From: Siphonodentalium dalli
Taxonomy: Eukaryota > Mollusca > Scaphopoda > Gadilida > Siphonodentaliidae
Direction of reading: 5' to 3'
DNA length: 64,000 bases
Assembly (NCBI GenBank): GCA_032622095.1
Contig: CP136063.1
Span: 113,542,723-113,606,722, forward strand
In this document: positions 47,786-59,629 of the stretch, one piece after another
Numbering within the stretch: position 1 is the first letter of the stretch
Layout: each line of letters begins with the position of its first letter
The notes under the pieces: generated by a model
Databases searched by the model: none
Seen by the model: only the letters and a program-made list of their open reading frames with translations
Told to the model about the DNA's origin: nothing
Program-made: the position numbers and the translations under genes

Positions 47786-48888
47786 TAGGGTCCTGCGAAT
47801 ATTCGATATTCGATTCGAAAGTCAAATTCGATTCGAATTCGAGTCGAAATTGCCAACTCAAAATTTTGAATATACACTGATGGAAAAGTAGGCTGTTTAC
47901 GAACAAGTATATACACACGTCGATCTTAGCTGTTTTTGTGCCATTTAATTACAGAAAATGATGTATATATGCACCTTATAATTCTTATTGTACATCGCGA
48001 TTATATATATTAAATATAAGTATAGCCAGCAATTAGCCACTATAGGACTACTAAATACGCCTGAATTCTAGCTTTGAACATGGTAGCCAAAAGCTCGGAG
48101 ATCACCGATGGACCGACAACGCGCGTGAATAATAATAGCTATGAGACTGAGCAACCGCTAGCGTTATCCGCAGTCTATCCGTCTCAGATTCTGCATTATG
48201 TAGTATACATGTAGCTGAGAATTTAAATAACACGTGTTCCCGGCATCGAAAAGTACATTTTGGCAATGTTTTCTTTTGAAGTTTACTTTCAAATTTGGAG
48301 CGTTCTTTGACACTTGACAAAGTGTCGTCGTTATTCATGTTTATTTTAAACATGATAAAGCTGCAGGTAGTGCAGGGAATTACACGTGAGATGAATGCAA
48401 CCTGGTGTATAAATCGCAGGCATCTGGGACAATGACCCATCTATGGAATCATCTGTCCAAGAAGCATCCAGCACTACATAGTCAGGCTACCCTGCGACTG
48501 TTGTTACATCTTCAAGTTTATAACAACGGGTGATTCCGAATGTCGATTTGCAATTTTGCATGTACATGCAAACGGTACAAATTTCAAGTGATTTTAGTTC
48601 TGATAATCCGTTTAGTGGTTATATATTAATCGTCGTGACAGCCATTTTTTCTCGACAATTATCATTTGAAGTTAATAGTATTGCAAACGACGGTTCATCG
48701 CCACATAAGTTATTATGGAACTTCGTGCATGTAGTTGATAAAACGTTTCACAAATCGTCTAATCGTTGACAAAACATGCCCAATTGAGAATGCAACACAC
48801 AGATATGATTCGATTCGATATTCGATTCGATTTCCAGAATTCGATTCGATATTTGATTCGATCAAAATCTCCAATTCGCAGGACCCTA
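47786..48888. mobile_element. hAT-type element (1103 bp) nested in a repeat
   Basis: Left end TAGGGTCCTGCGAAT; the right end is its reverse complement (CGAAT then differs). Flanks are AACCAAAA (47778-47785) and AGCCAAAA (48889-48896), an 8-bp target duplication with one change. Removing it rejoins the host repeat (CCAACCAAAAGGTACGAC), as in the uninterrupted unit at 49206. Subterminal ATTCGATTCGA runs occur on both sides. It retains a BED-finger relic. Confidence 0.92.
48370..48478 (+). pseudogene. BED zinc-finger relic in the hAT element
   Basis: One frame reads DECNLVYKSQASGTMTHLWN then HLSKKHPALH, following the C-terminal part of a BED finger (C-x2-C ... L-x-H-L-x-x-K-H-P). The second Cys is lost, and a stop precedes it. 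BED fingers head many hAT transposases, which supports the element's class and suggests decay from an autonomous parent. Confidence 0.7.
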
Positions 48889-48896
48889 AGCCAAAA

Positions 48897-50340
48897 GGTA
48901 CGACGTGTAGCCCATGCCAAAGGTTTTAGTCATGCAAAGAGTAGAATTCAAGATGGCTGCTGGCGGCCATGTTTTATGACCGAATGACTCCAAAATGATT
49001 CGTTCCCATCTACATGTCAATATTAACATCCATGACAAATTTCATGATGATCAGACAAACAGTACAACCTGTAGCCCGTGCTAATGGATTGAATTTTGAA
49101 ATCCAAGATGGCCACTGGCATCCATGTTTTTTTGTCGAATGACCCCAAATGACTCGTTCCCATCTCCATGTCAATGTCAACAGCTATGACAAATTTCATA
49201 ATGATCCAACCAAAGGTACGAACTGTAGCCCGTGCTAAAGGAATTTTTTGATGGATGCACACACACACATGCACACACACACGGATGACGGATACCAAGC
49301 CATGGCAATAGCTCAAACTTTACAAAGTAAAGTTGAGCTAAAAATTGATGGCTCTCATCTAGATGTCACCCCAAAGATCCATATGAAGTTTGGTGATGAT
49401 CAGATGAGGGATGTGGCCTGTAGCGTGTGCAGAAGGATTTAGTCATGTAAAGAGTAAAATCCAAGATGGCTGCTGGCATCCATGTTTTTCAACGAAATTC
49501 TGCGAAATTCAGAAAAATTTAATTGCTCCCATTTAGTTGTCACTCAAAAGATCCATATGAAGTTTGGTGATGATCGGATGAGGGATGTGACCTGGGAGGT
49601 GTGCCAAAGGATTTAGTCATGCAAAGAGTAATATCAAATACGGTTGCCGGCGGCCAACTTTTTCATCGATAACTGCCATCTAAAGGTGATCCTAAACATG
49701 CCTAATATATTTCAATACAATTCTCCAATAAATGCAAATTTGAAAACCAAGATGACTGCTGGTGGCCATGTTTTTTAATATATTGTCAGCACAAAATTGA
49801 AAGCTCCCATTTAGAGGTCACCCCATGTTATTCAACGAAATTCAGACAAATTTGATGGCTCCCATCTAGTGGTCACCCAAAAGATCCATATGAAGTTTGA
49901 TTATGATCGGATGAGGGATGTGATCTGGCTGTGCCAAACGATTTAGTCATGCAAAGAGTCAATTCCAAGATGAATGCCCGCGGCCATGTTTTTCATAAAT
50001 TGTTCTAATTTAGAGGTGATCCTAAACATGCCTGTAATTTTTCAAAATAATTCTCCAATAAATAGGGGATGCAGGGTGTGCCGATGGATTAAAATTTGAA
50101 ATCCAAGATAGCTGCTGGTAACCATGTTATTTATCAAATTTTGGAAATAGTCGATGGCTCCCATCCAGAGGTCACCCCGAAGATCCATATGACGTTTGGT
50201 GATGATCGGATAAGAGATGTGACCTGTAGTGTGATAATGGAAATTATTGATGGATGGACACCTCGACACATACACAGATGGATGACCCAGTGCCAACCCA
50301 TGGAAATAGCTCAGATTTTACTTTGTTAAGTTGAGCTAAA
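48897..50340 (+). repeat. 'AAGATGGCTG' family block, right of the hAT insertion
   Basis: Continues the interrupted repeat through several units to 3' ends with ATGGCAATAGCTCAAACTTT and GTTGAGCTAAAA (about 49340 and 50340). Includes a short CA microsatellite near 49258-49282. Confidence 0.85.
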
Positions 50341-50739
50341 AGTATGGGAAACCTCAGAATGAAATGTGTACTAGTTTATAGCTAAATCGTTTTTGTGTGC
50401 AGGCATTAATTCATCGTCAACAACAAAAAAACTATTGTCCAAAGGGACATCATGTTACTGACACACTCTTGTTTTTCAGAAATGTTCAGCCTCATGGCCT
50501 TCTTCAGCCAGATGATAAAATACACAGGTAGTAATAAACGGCCACTAGGCCACATGTCTCCCAAATAAGGTGGCTTTATATCGCTTTTTTTAGAAATGAA
50601 AAATTTGATTCTGGGAACAACCATTGAATCTAACTTTGCTTCCAACTGTCAATATTCACTATTTCTGATTAAGGCAATGATGGACGCAAAATTCATTGAA
50701 TGTATTCTCAAAAATTATAAGTTGTCATGCAAAATTCAT

Positions 50740-51190
50740 CAGACGTAACCCAGTTTCTCAAATTATATTTCGACAACAACCATAAATGCAGTAAAAATGG
50801 GCAGACGGAACGGAACCTAAACTTGATCTGTATTTTCATATGATTATCTACCAAATTTGAGATAGAAAATCAGTAACTATACAACACTAAACTATCACCC
50901 ATAAACCAAAATAATCATCAAATTTTAAGTCAACAAGGACCAAAACTCCAGTAAAAATACGGAACCCAAATTTGAATGAGTAATACATCATATAACAAAT
51001 GCGAAAACAATCAGATAACTAAAACTAAAGTTATCACCCAGCAAACAAAATAATCAGTAGATTTTAAGTCAACATGCACCATAAGTCTGGCAAAAATTAT
51101 CGGAGTGAATCCAAAATCGAACTTGACCTGTATTTCCAAGTGGGTAATCCACATCCCAAATTTGAAAACAATTTGATAACAAAAACTAAA
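50740..51190. repeat. Three diverged tandem units of about 140 bp
   Basis: Each has AAATTTTAAGTCAACA or similar, a 'GTAAAAAT..CGGAACC' block and AAACTAAAGTTATCA(C/T)C. It leads into the palindrome-family arm that follows. Confidence 0.65.
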
Positions 51191-51249
51191 GTTATCATCT
51201 GGAAACCATCTTGAATGGACGGACGAACACCCTGACAGATGGACGGACA

Positions 51250-51476
51250 GGTATAACCACTTGATTTTAGAGTTATCAAGCTTACACCCGCAATTTGTCT
51301 GTTTGAGCTCGAGCAAGTGGACCACATCTCCAAAATTAAACAAACTTCAAAAATTGATATCTGATCACTCGGAACTTTGAAGGGTGGGTTCCTCGACTCG
51401 AATCAAATATTTATTACCCCCCGAAGCCAAAGAAATAGTAATTTAGGGGTGCTTAATCGGATTGAGTACCTTTAAG
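51250..51476 (+). repeat. Single arm of the 39.4-kb palindrome family
   Basis: TAACCACTTGATTTTAGAGT through GGGTGGGTTCCTCGACTC to CGGATTGAGTACCTTTAA matches the right arm of the palindrome at 39665-39880. Here the opposite arm is absent. Confidence 0.85.
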
Positions 51477-51695
51477 AGTAGGTAATGAGCTTAACAGTGG
51501 AATAGAAAAGAGGTCTTTTAGATAATTTGTCTTTGTACTTTATCACAGAATAGAGGATGTTATTGTTTAAATTCATTGCATAATACTCATGACATGTACT
51601 GGGATATGAAGAGTGTAATGATACAAAATATGTAATAGGTCTGTCATGATTAATCATATAATCGTTTAATAGTCAACATCAATTTTCCATATTCG

Positions 51696-51795
51696 ATTAG
51701 TGCTTCACGGTATCTGGATTTTAATACCGACTACGATACTGAAAATGATATCGCGGTATGACTAAATATCGTCACCAATAAACTTTAGTAGAACT
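51696..51795 (+). repeat. Transposon-terminus-like sequence, left
   Basis: TAGTGCTTCACGGTAT with ATATCGCGGTATGACTAAAT downstream. A reverse-complement relative is at 57660-57722. The GCTTCACGGTAT ends resemble hAT-type termini; the class is uncertain. Confidence 0.45.
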
Positions 51796-51909
51796 GCAGA
51801 AAAAATATAGAATTATTGATTTGATATACTTAGCAAAAAGTTGCATTCATTTGCTGATAATAATTATGAACAAATGTTTCTTTGACAGGTATATAAAATG
51901 AATAGTTAA

Positions 51910-53295
51910 GGCCAAAAAAAAAAAGGTTTTGATTCTCGGGCAATTTGTTTTGAGAATCGATGAGGGAGCGAGGGTTTTATTTTTATTTTTTATTTTTGTT
52001 ATGGGGATAATGCCCATAGTTAGCATGGGTTATTATACCTTCCCAGGTTAAGAAAATCTAAGGAGAACATTGTTTTGATATAAACTAATGTATTCCACTA
52101 TAAAGAATGACCAATTATCACATTATACTACCCGTACATCATATATATATTGTTGGTATATTTGATATATGTATGTACCTTCTTATAGTATATATCTATT
52201 TATATCAGACCTGTTTACTTTCATAATTGGAAATAGGGAGATTTGTCCTCAGAAATAGGGAGATTTAGTGAAAAATAGGGAGATTTTTTTCAATGTCAGT
52301 AACATGGAAAACACTTCATATTTTTGTATTTAAATGTCATAGACTGTTTGTTGCTACTGTTTGTTGCATTTAATTTTAGTTTGCATCTGCCAAACCTCAG
52401 TTACATGTTTCTTGATTTTCTGCATTCAAAGGCACACCCTTTCGGTAGTATTCACAGTTTAGTACATCTATGATCTATGCACAATTAACGGCCTTGACAC
52501 CGAATACCGAGTGTCTCTAATTTCTAAAATCACTGAATCATTGGGAATAAAATTACGATTTTTCGGTTATGGATCACGCTTTATTTCCAACAAGCCAAAA
52601 TACAACGATTAAAAATATATTTGCACACTATAAAATGGTGCGCTCGGATAATTTTGTCGCCAAATATATTCAGTAACATCGGTGAATTAAACTTAATTAA
52701 AGAGAATACGCATGGACAGATTTGTTTGAGGTCCGTTCGATTCTCGTTCTCTGTTATAAAACACGAAATACAACAAAGACGGAAACGGAACTAAAACAAT
52801 CAAAGTTTAAATCGGGATTATACATTTTATATCTATCTATATACTTTAATATTTATCCATCTATACTATAGTAACTATATATGCTAGCCATAAAAACTTC
52901 AAATACTATTAAATTAAACCAGCATACACATCGCCAATACGCACCATATTTCTTTCCGGTTTGCGTTCCCGAAATTGGAAATCATTATTGTTTACAGCAC
53001 GGAAACACATTTGACTTAATAAACTTGGGGTTTGGGCAGCTTGTGGTGACAATATACCTGGTAGTTATCATTGCCTAGTGTCTGTTGTTGAATACCAACA
53101 CATACACCATTGTATGTCTATCATATTCGATGTTTGAAACATAACTAATTTCTCTTTTCTAGTTTCCCATTTTCGTGTTATCATTTGACAGCATCGGTCA
53201 ATTTGAAAATCGTAATAAAATGCTTCAACGCGGGCCTTTTTTTCAGACGCAGCTATGCCCGAGATTGCCGAGAATCAAATTTTTTTTTTTTGGCC
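51910..53295. mobile_element. PIF/Harbinger-type element (1386 bp), non-autonomous
   Basis: Starts GGCC plus an A-run, then TTTTGATTCTCGGGCAAT; the right end is the inverted counterpart (ATTGCCGAGAATCAAA, T-run, GGCC). TAA flanks both ends (51907-51909, 53296-53298), the TWA duplication of PIF/Harbinger elements. No transposase or MADF/Myb frame is visible inside. The related element at 59630 is inverted relative to this one. Confidence 0.82.
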
Positions 53296-53479
53296 TAATT
53301 AAAATAAAAATAAATTGTCCCGAGTTTCGTTGTTTATATGACGGAGACGTATATTTATAAGTGTCTGACGTAATCGGGAATTCCCTACCAACTGCGGGTC
53401 ACTTATGACATTAAAATGTCGCTAACAGTAGCTCATGTAAATAGTAACAGCAAACATGTATTGATTTCATATTTTATAT

Positions 53480-53585
53480 TGTAACAAGAGGTGGCATCAG
53501 AGATGCTGTGTCTCGTTGCCGGTGGCTACCGCCAATTGGTGTGCATCAGTATCGGTAGACTAATTAATAGGTAAAATCGAAAAAT
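53480..53585 (+). repeat. Leader of the 161-bp repeat element
   Basis: ACAAGAGGTGGCATCAGAGA and following unique sequence precede the first tandem unit; with the tail at 57100-57300 it makes the tandem array the core of a larger element. Confidence 0.5.
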
Positions 53586-54561
53586 GACTAATTAAGGGCC
53601 ATAACTCCATCAAATTTTATCGTGCCGGGCTGGTTTTCGAACTCGTCCGAAATATTCTTGGCAAGTATGTCTAATCCAAATTTTAAACAAATCGGAGGAC
53701 GTTTGTTGAAGTTATCGCGCTAACGAGCTAAAAATTCACGAAAAATGACTAATTAAGGGCCATAACTCTATCAAATTTTATCGGACCAGGCCGGTTTTCG
53801 AACTCATCCGAGATATTCTTGGGAGACACCTATATATCAAATTTCAATCAAATCGGATAACGTTTGTTGAAGTTATCGCGCTAACAGGCTGAAAATTCGT
53901 GAAAAATGACTAATTAAGGGCCATAACTCTATCAAATTTTATCGGACGAGGCCGGTTTTCGAACTCATCCGAGATATTCTTGGGAGACACCTATATACCA
54001 AATTTCAATCAAATCCGATAACGTTTGTTGAAGTTATCGCGCTAACGAGCTGAAAATTCGTGAAAAATGACTAATTAAGGGCCATAACTCTATCAAATTT
54101 TATCGGACCAGGCCGGTTTTCGAACTCATCCGAGATATTCTTGGGAGACACCTATATACCAAATTTCAATCAAATCGGATAACGTTTGTTGAAGTTATCG
54201 CGCTAACGAGCTGAAAATTCGTGAAAAATGACTAATTAAGGGCCATAACTCTATCAAATTTTATCGGGCCAGGCCGGTTTTCGAACACATCCAAGATATT
54301 CTTGGGAGACACCTATATACCAAATTTCAATCAAATCGGATAACGTTTGTTGAAGTTATCGCGCTAACAAGCTGAAAATTCGTGAAAAATGACTAATTAA
54401 GGGCCATAACTCTATCAAATTTTATCGGACCAGGCCGGTTTTCGAACTCATCCGAGATATTCTTGGGAGACACCTATATACCAAATTTCAATCAAATCGG
54501 ATAACGTTTGTTGAAGTTATCGCGCTAACGAGCTGAAAATTCGTGAAAAATGACTAATTAA
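53586..54561 (+). repeat. 161-bp tandem repeat, left part
   Basis: GACTAATTAAGGGCCATAAC recurs at 53586, 53747, 53908, 54069, 54230 and 54391, with the next unit starting at 54552: exact 161-bp spacing. Each unit also has CGGTTTTCGAACTCATCC and 'TTGAAGTTATCGCGCTAACG'. Cut at TTAA (54558-54561) by the piggyBac-type element. Confidence 0.96.
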
Positions 54562-56642
54562 CCCTTTTCCCAACAGCACATGTAGTTAAACCACGTCATA
54601 TAACCAACGTCAACAGGTATGAAGGTAATTACGTTAGCCAACAGGAATTTGACGTTATAACATCATTGGGTGTTTCCCCACACTGGCCACAGGTAAATGT
54701 GCCATGTGTATCATCCGATATGCAACAACAAGCATGCTTTCACTTAAGACTTAAGTTAAGTGTCATCTGTGAATACGATAATGGAAACATAAACCAATAG
54801 ACGAACTAAATATGTGCATATAAACAACCGTTTATCATCATTTTATCACAAATGTGAGTCAAAAATGACATTTTATGCAAATTTACGGTATGCCTATGCG
54901 AGTGTGTCCTTTAAGTTTGTTTACCCACGGATTCGTGTCCTGATTGAAAAAAAAATAATTCATGATTTTTGAAAACAAAAAAGTGTATTATAAATAAAAT
55001 AATTAAACCAAATGTCTTTATATATGATGTACATTAATCATATAAACCATGATTTGACAAAGTCGTAAAAAGACTTCCGATAAAAGCGCAAATTATTAGC
55101 AATTACGTCACGTTGCTTTGTGAAAGTTTGTAAATTTTCGTGCAAAAACCACATGTTCAAAGGTCACTTTTTGTTGATTCTAAGAATGTTTTCATTGACA
55201 ACCAATGACATCAATGATTAGAAGTTTGAACTGATTTCATTGGCTCAAGTTTAGGGGTGGAGTTTCCCCATTGATGCTAATTAGATGACAGAAAACCAGA
55301 GCGAATTGTTCGAAATGGCTGTGGGCTAACTTAGTAAGACGTCGCCAGCAGGTGCTCGAATGTGTCGCTTGGGATATTCTTTGTTTTATCGACATTGCGT
55401 TGATATAAGTACATTATTACTTTATAGTCGGGAATTATATATGCATACACGCAAAGAAGCTTCCCAAGATGAATTTGAGATATCTGCATGTCAACTGTAA
55501 ACTCGCCTTTATTTAGAAGCACCCGCATTGGGCTGACTTGATGTCAAACCAGGAGATATTTTTTTTTATTGATTTCTTTCTCGATCGATCAGGGTCCATG
55601 GTCTTTTGCGCGGTATATTTGAAATCTTGAACAGATGGATATATAAAAGTAATATCTCATCAATTTATTATACTAAATTTGTAGATAATATATATAAAAA
55701 AGTTTTAATTATGTGTTTAGAATCCCGCCGATGGCACAACAACGGCCGCGTCCGTAGTTACATTACAATTTACAACCGGAAATAATATTCCGATGCTCCG
55801 ACATAACATGATTTCGCAGAGTAAATTTGTGCAATAAATGCAGAAAGATCCACTTTGAGTCATCAATTTGGAATTGCAATGTTCGAGTTCTCAAATTAAA
55901 CAACAATTGTGACACTTAATGAATATGTTTCACAACATTTGGTTTGTGGAGAAGTTCACCTACATTAAATATTGATCAAATTTCGTCTTCGTCGAAAATT
56001 CGCTACCAGTGAACCACGTGTTTCTGTTTCGTTTGTTTTCATTTTGTCAGCCAATACGATATTTCACGTTCACGGATGAAGTGACAATCATAATGGAACT
56101 CGACAGGAAAAACATCCCAATGGCCAGTTCCGCAATTGTCACGCTGAGATTTTGCTTAGCTGTGGCCGATTTAATTACGGCTGGGGAAAATGTTCATATT
56201 GCACTATTTGGAAATATAAAATCACCACTTAAGAAATAATACATAATCCAATAAAAATATCAAGTTCAAGTTGTCATATTTTACATAGATTACCCTCGCG
56301 GCCACGCATAACGCAATCAACAAGGAAGCGTCTCTGACAACAACTTTCGTTTTCGTCGAAACCACGTGTTTCTATTTCGTTTGTTTTCATTTTGTCGGCC
56401 AAAACAGCATTCTAAGTAAACATTTTGCAAATCTAAAGCCTAGCAAAGGAAGAAAGGATTTAATATGTGCCCTTCATGATCTTAACCATCAGCAGAACAA
56501 AACACAATCAATGTAAATCGTCATTATTACTCTTTATTCGAGTCTCAAATCCGAGTGTTGAAAATGCAAAAATTAAAGACGTCAAAAGACGATACGGACG
56601 CTACAACAAAAGACGTCAAAAGACGATACGTTGGAATAAGGG
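54562..56642. mobile_element. piggyBac-type element (2081 bp), non-autonomous
   Basis: Left end CCCTTTTCCCAAC, right end reverse complement CCCTTATTCCAAC (10 of 13 identical). TTAA flanks both sides (54558-54561 and 56643-56646). Removing it restores the phrase GACTAATTAAGGGCC of the 161-bp satellite. CCC ends and TTAA duplication are piggyBac hallmarks. The longest frames inside (65 and 76 codons) do not resemble a transposase. Short direct repeats lie near its right end (about 56025/56365 and 56578/56613). Confidence 0.9.
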
Positions 56643-57100
56643 TTAAGGGCCATAACTCTATCAAATTTTATCGGACGAGGCCGGTTTTCGAACTCATCCG
56701 AGATATTCTTGGGAGACACCTATATACCAAATTTCACGTTTGTTGAAGTTATCGCGCTAACGAGCTGAAAATTCGTGAAAAATGACTAATTAAGGGCCAT
56801 AACTCTATCAAATTTTATCGGACCAGGCCGGTTTTCGAACTCATCCGAGATATTCTTGGGAGACACCTAGATACCAAATTTCAATCAAATCGGATAACGT
56901 TTGTTGAAGTTATCGCGCTAACGAGCTGAAAATTCGTGAAAAATGACTAATTAAGGGCCATAACTCTATCAAATTTTATCGGACCAGGCCGGTTTTCGAA
57001 CTCATCCAAGATATTCTTGGGAGACACCTATATACCAAATTTCAATCAAATCGGATAACGTTTGTTGAAGTTATCGCGCTAACGAGCTGAAAATTCAAAG
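56643..57100 (+). repeat. 161-bp tandem repeat, right part
   Basis: Continues the array after the piggyBac-type element; unit starts at 56787 and 56948. The first unit after the insertion lacks about 18 bp (ATCAAATCGGATAA region near 56735). Confidence 0.93.
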
Positions 57101-57300
57101 GCCCATAACTCTGTAATAAATGTGCGGACGAACCCGATTTTTTTGTCTGCAGCTTACGTGCATGGATATGTACTCACACACCGTCAATAAACGGTTGAGT
57201 TATAAGCAAAACACGTCGCCCGCCCGTCCGCCGCCCGCCCGCCCGCCCGCCCACCGTCCCTCATCAAACTATAAGTCGAGTTTTGGAAAAAAACTCGACT
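57101..57300 (+). repeat. Tail of the 161-bp repeat element with terminal hairpin
   Basis: Includes a C-rich CGCCCGCC microsatellite (about 57214-57258) and, at the end, AGTCGAGTTTT / AAAACTCGACT (57274-57284, 57290-57300), an 11-bp stem with loop GGAAA. A hairpin near one end beyond a tandem core recalls non-autonomous Helitrons, but the required TC...CTRR ends are not certain. Confidence 0.7.
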
Positions 57301-57620
57301 AAAAACAAAACAAGAGAACTCATGTGACAAGCATAGAATAGATTTAAATTTTCATTTTATTTGTCCAGGAAAGTTTCCAGCAATATTGAGCTCAGATCAG
57401 CCTATATAAACACCAATTGCCACCCATTGTGTGATGCATGCCTACTTGATTGTCCGCAGTGTGTTGACAAATGCTTAAGGAGCAGTGAGAGTTAATTAAT
57501 TTTGACGCCACGCTAAACAGAAGCTGTTAGCCATGGCCTTGGTCTCAGCGTAGAGGTGTAAGGGTTGTTAAATACTTGACACTGATAGTGATATCATCAA
57601 TATCAATATCCACACCTGCG
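57301..57620. other. No recognisable feature
   Basis: Intronic sequence without repeats or coding. Confidence 0.45.
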
Positions 57621-57659
57621 GCTACAATGTACCGACTATTTATATAAAGTGAAATCGAA

Positions 57660-57722
57660 TACACGGTGTCAAAAACAGTATCGCGATGTGACTAAATACT
57701 GAAATACCGTGAAGCTCTATAA
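57660..57722 (-). repeat. Transposon-terminus-like sequence, right
   Basis: ATCGCGATGTGACTAAATAC then ATACCGTGAAGC, the inverted relative of 51696-51795. Confidence 0.45.
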
Positions 57723-58266
57723 TCGATCATAATCCTCATGCATTGGTCGTCTATTATTGCCACAACTTACTTGATAAACTTTCCATAGGCCATACTGCAT
57801 CATTCTTAAAATCTGGCTACTTTATAATATATAAATAAATATATGCCATAACTCTGGAAAAAAGTGCAGACAAAACCTGCACTATGTGGAGATCCTTACC
57901 ACAATGCTGGTCTACCGGCATACCAAAGGACATCCAAATTGGACTATCAAAAGCAGAACTGTGTAGTAAAATTTTTGTTACGGATGGATGGACAGACAGA
58001 CGAAGGTCTCCACTACATACCCCTGAATACTCCTTTGTGTGTTTGGTACATGCAGTCAATCAATGGACAGTAAAGAAGGGAGGCATTAAGTACCTAGCAA
58101 TTACAGCTTATGTAGTTTATTGAACAAAGTACATTATTTTGTATCACAATCAATTGGAGTCCTTTGGTACAAGTTTTATCGATATAATGAACTATTTTTT
58201 AGGAAATAATCAATCATGAAATCTGATAATCATGATGGGCCTTATTAAATAATCTAGGCAACTCAC

Positions 58267-58418
58267 AGGTGCAACAATTTTTCCTGTCTGGCCAATTTGC
58301 ATGTCATTTGGGACAAACCCTGCATCAACAGCTGCCCTGGATGCTCCGACTGCGGCTCCAAATTTGTCAGCAAGTTTGTATAACAGTTCAAAGTTCTCAC
58401 CATTCTTCATGCCTCTCC
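58267..58418 (-). CDS. ETFA: ETFA, internal coding exon (FAD-binding domain)
   Basis: 152 bp: acceptor ATTTCCAG, donor GTGAGT. It completes a Gly codon with GG, then AGAGGCATGAAG..., reading [35 protein letters not shown] and [10 protein letters not shown]. These are the conserved FAD-binding segments of ETF alpha (GGRG, GASRAA with the Ser, and QTGK with the Thr). All recognised residues are kept. It ends in phase 0 and joins the DLYIA exon to give VAPDLYIAVG, as expected for the family. Confidence 0.97.
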
Positions 58419-59629
58419 CTGGAAATAAAATGAGAAATGTATTTTTTTTTATTAGGGGAAAGCCTCTTTCTCAAAAAAACCTATTTATGACGTGCCATAA
58501 GTAAGTAAATATATAAATATTGCTAATCCGTATTCATTCAAGTGACAGAAGTTGAAAACACACAAAACATACTAATGCCTTATTTCTTTAAAAATAAATC
58601 ACCATCTAACAAGTTGTCATTTATATATATCAATTCATGTATTCTGCATATGAAAACCAACCCCATTTAATAAAGTTTAATGCAGTTTCTCATTTAGAGA
58701 CCGAGGTTACATCAAATTATATGGATGAAGTTTCCATGTCTTAATGAGTAATCTTGTATCCCTACAACTTTTATTACAAATCTGTGGGTTTGAAATTAAG
58801 GACATATAAATGATGGGCATCAGTCCTGATTCAGTATATTGGTCATATATTTAGTGTCTTTGGTGAATATGGGACAAAAATAAATATTTTATATATAAAT
58901 TCCTGCCTCCTCACAAAAATCATTTGAAATAAATAATAAATAGATAATAAATATCTCCCTCCCTCAACATTCTGAAAATAACATTCCATGAGAAACAAAC
59001 TTGTTTGTTTAACTGGCCTTAATATCTCAGGATTCATCTAGAAACTAGATCAGGGAAAAGTCACTTCTCTCACAAGCGTCATCAGAGAAAAGCATAGAGA
59101 TATGACATAGACTTGAACCTACATATCATAATATGAACATTTTCAGATCTCTCAATTAAAGGGACTCGAGATCTTCGAAGCGTGTTCATGCATAAAAGTC
59201 TGTAAAAAAACTATCATAACTCTAGTATATGGAAAAATAGATTGACTTTCATTGATTTTCATTACTAATACCGGTAACTCTCCAGTAATGATAATTCACA
59301 GATAAGTACTATTGTTATATAAACTCTACTATTACAGTGGAATTACCAATAAAAGTTCAATTAGTCCAATAAGATACCGGCACCAAAGTTTAATCAAAAC
59401 TTTATGGTAAACATTGGAAAAGGTCAAAGCATTGAACAATTTCTGAAAATCATATTCAGACTAAAATATTTTAACTTACGATGTTTGGCGATATTTGTTG
59501 AGAATCACTGTAACAGTTTTGTTTACCTAATAATGGTTTTAGCATGTGAAATTTCATAATTGAAGAACTATCAATAATGAATATAACATTGTAAGACCAA
59601 AGTTGATCTATTTCTCCATGTTCTTCTTA

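Larger units (their letters stand above)
45657..58266 (-). other. ETFA intron, 12.6 kb, repeat-packed
   Basis: Between the exon ending APro (donor GTGAGT) and the exon starting DLYIA. Holds, left to right, 'AAGATGGCTG' repeats with a nested hAT element, a minisatellite and palindrome arm, a Harbinger-type element, a 161-bp satellite split by a piggyBac-type element, and a stray inverted terminus. Confidence 0.9.

Noticed and set aside
48102-48440. 112-codon minus-strand frame inside the hAT element
   Set aside because: Antisense to the BED-finger relic; no domain.
53586-57100. Naming the 161-bp unit as a specific known bivalve satellite
   Set aside because: Length is suggestive, but I cannot compare sequences here.
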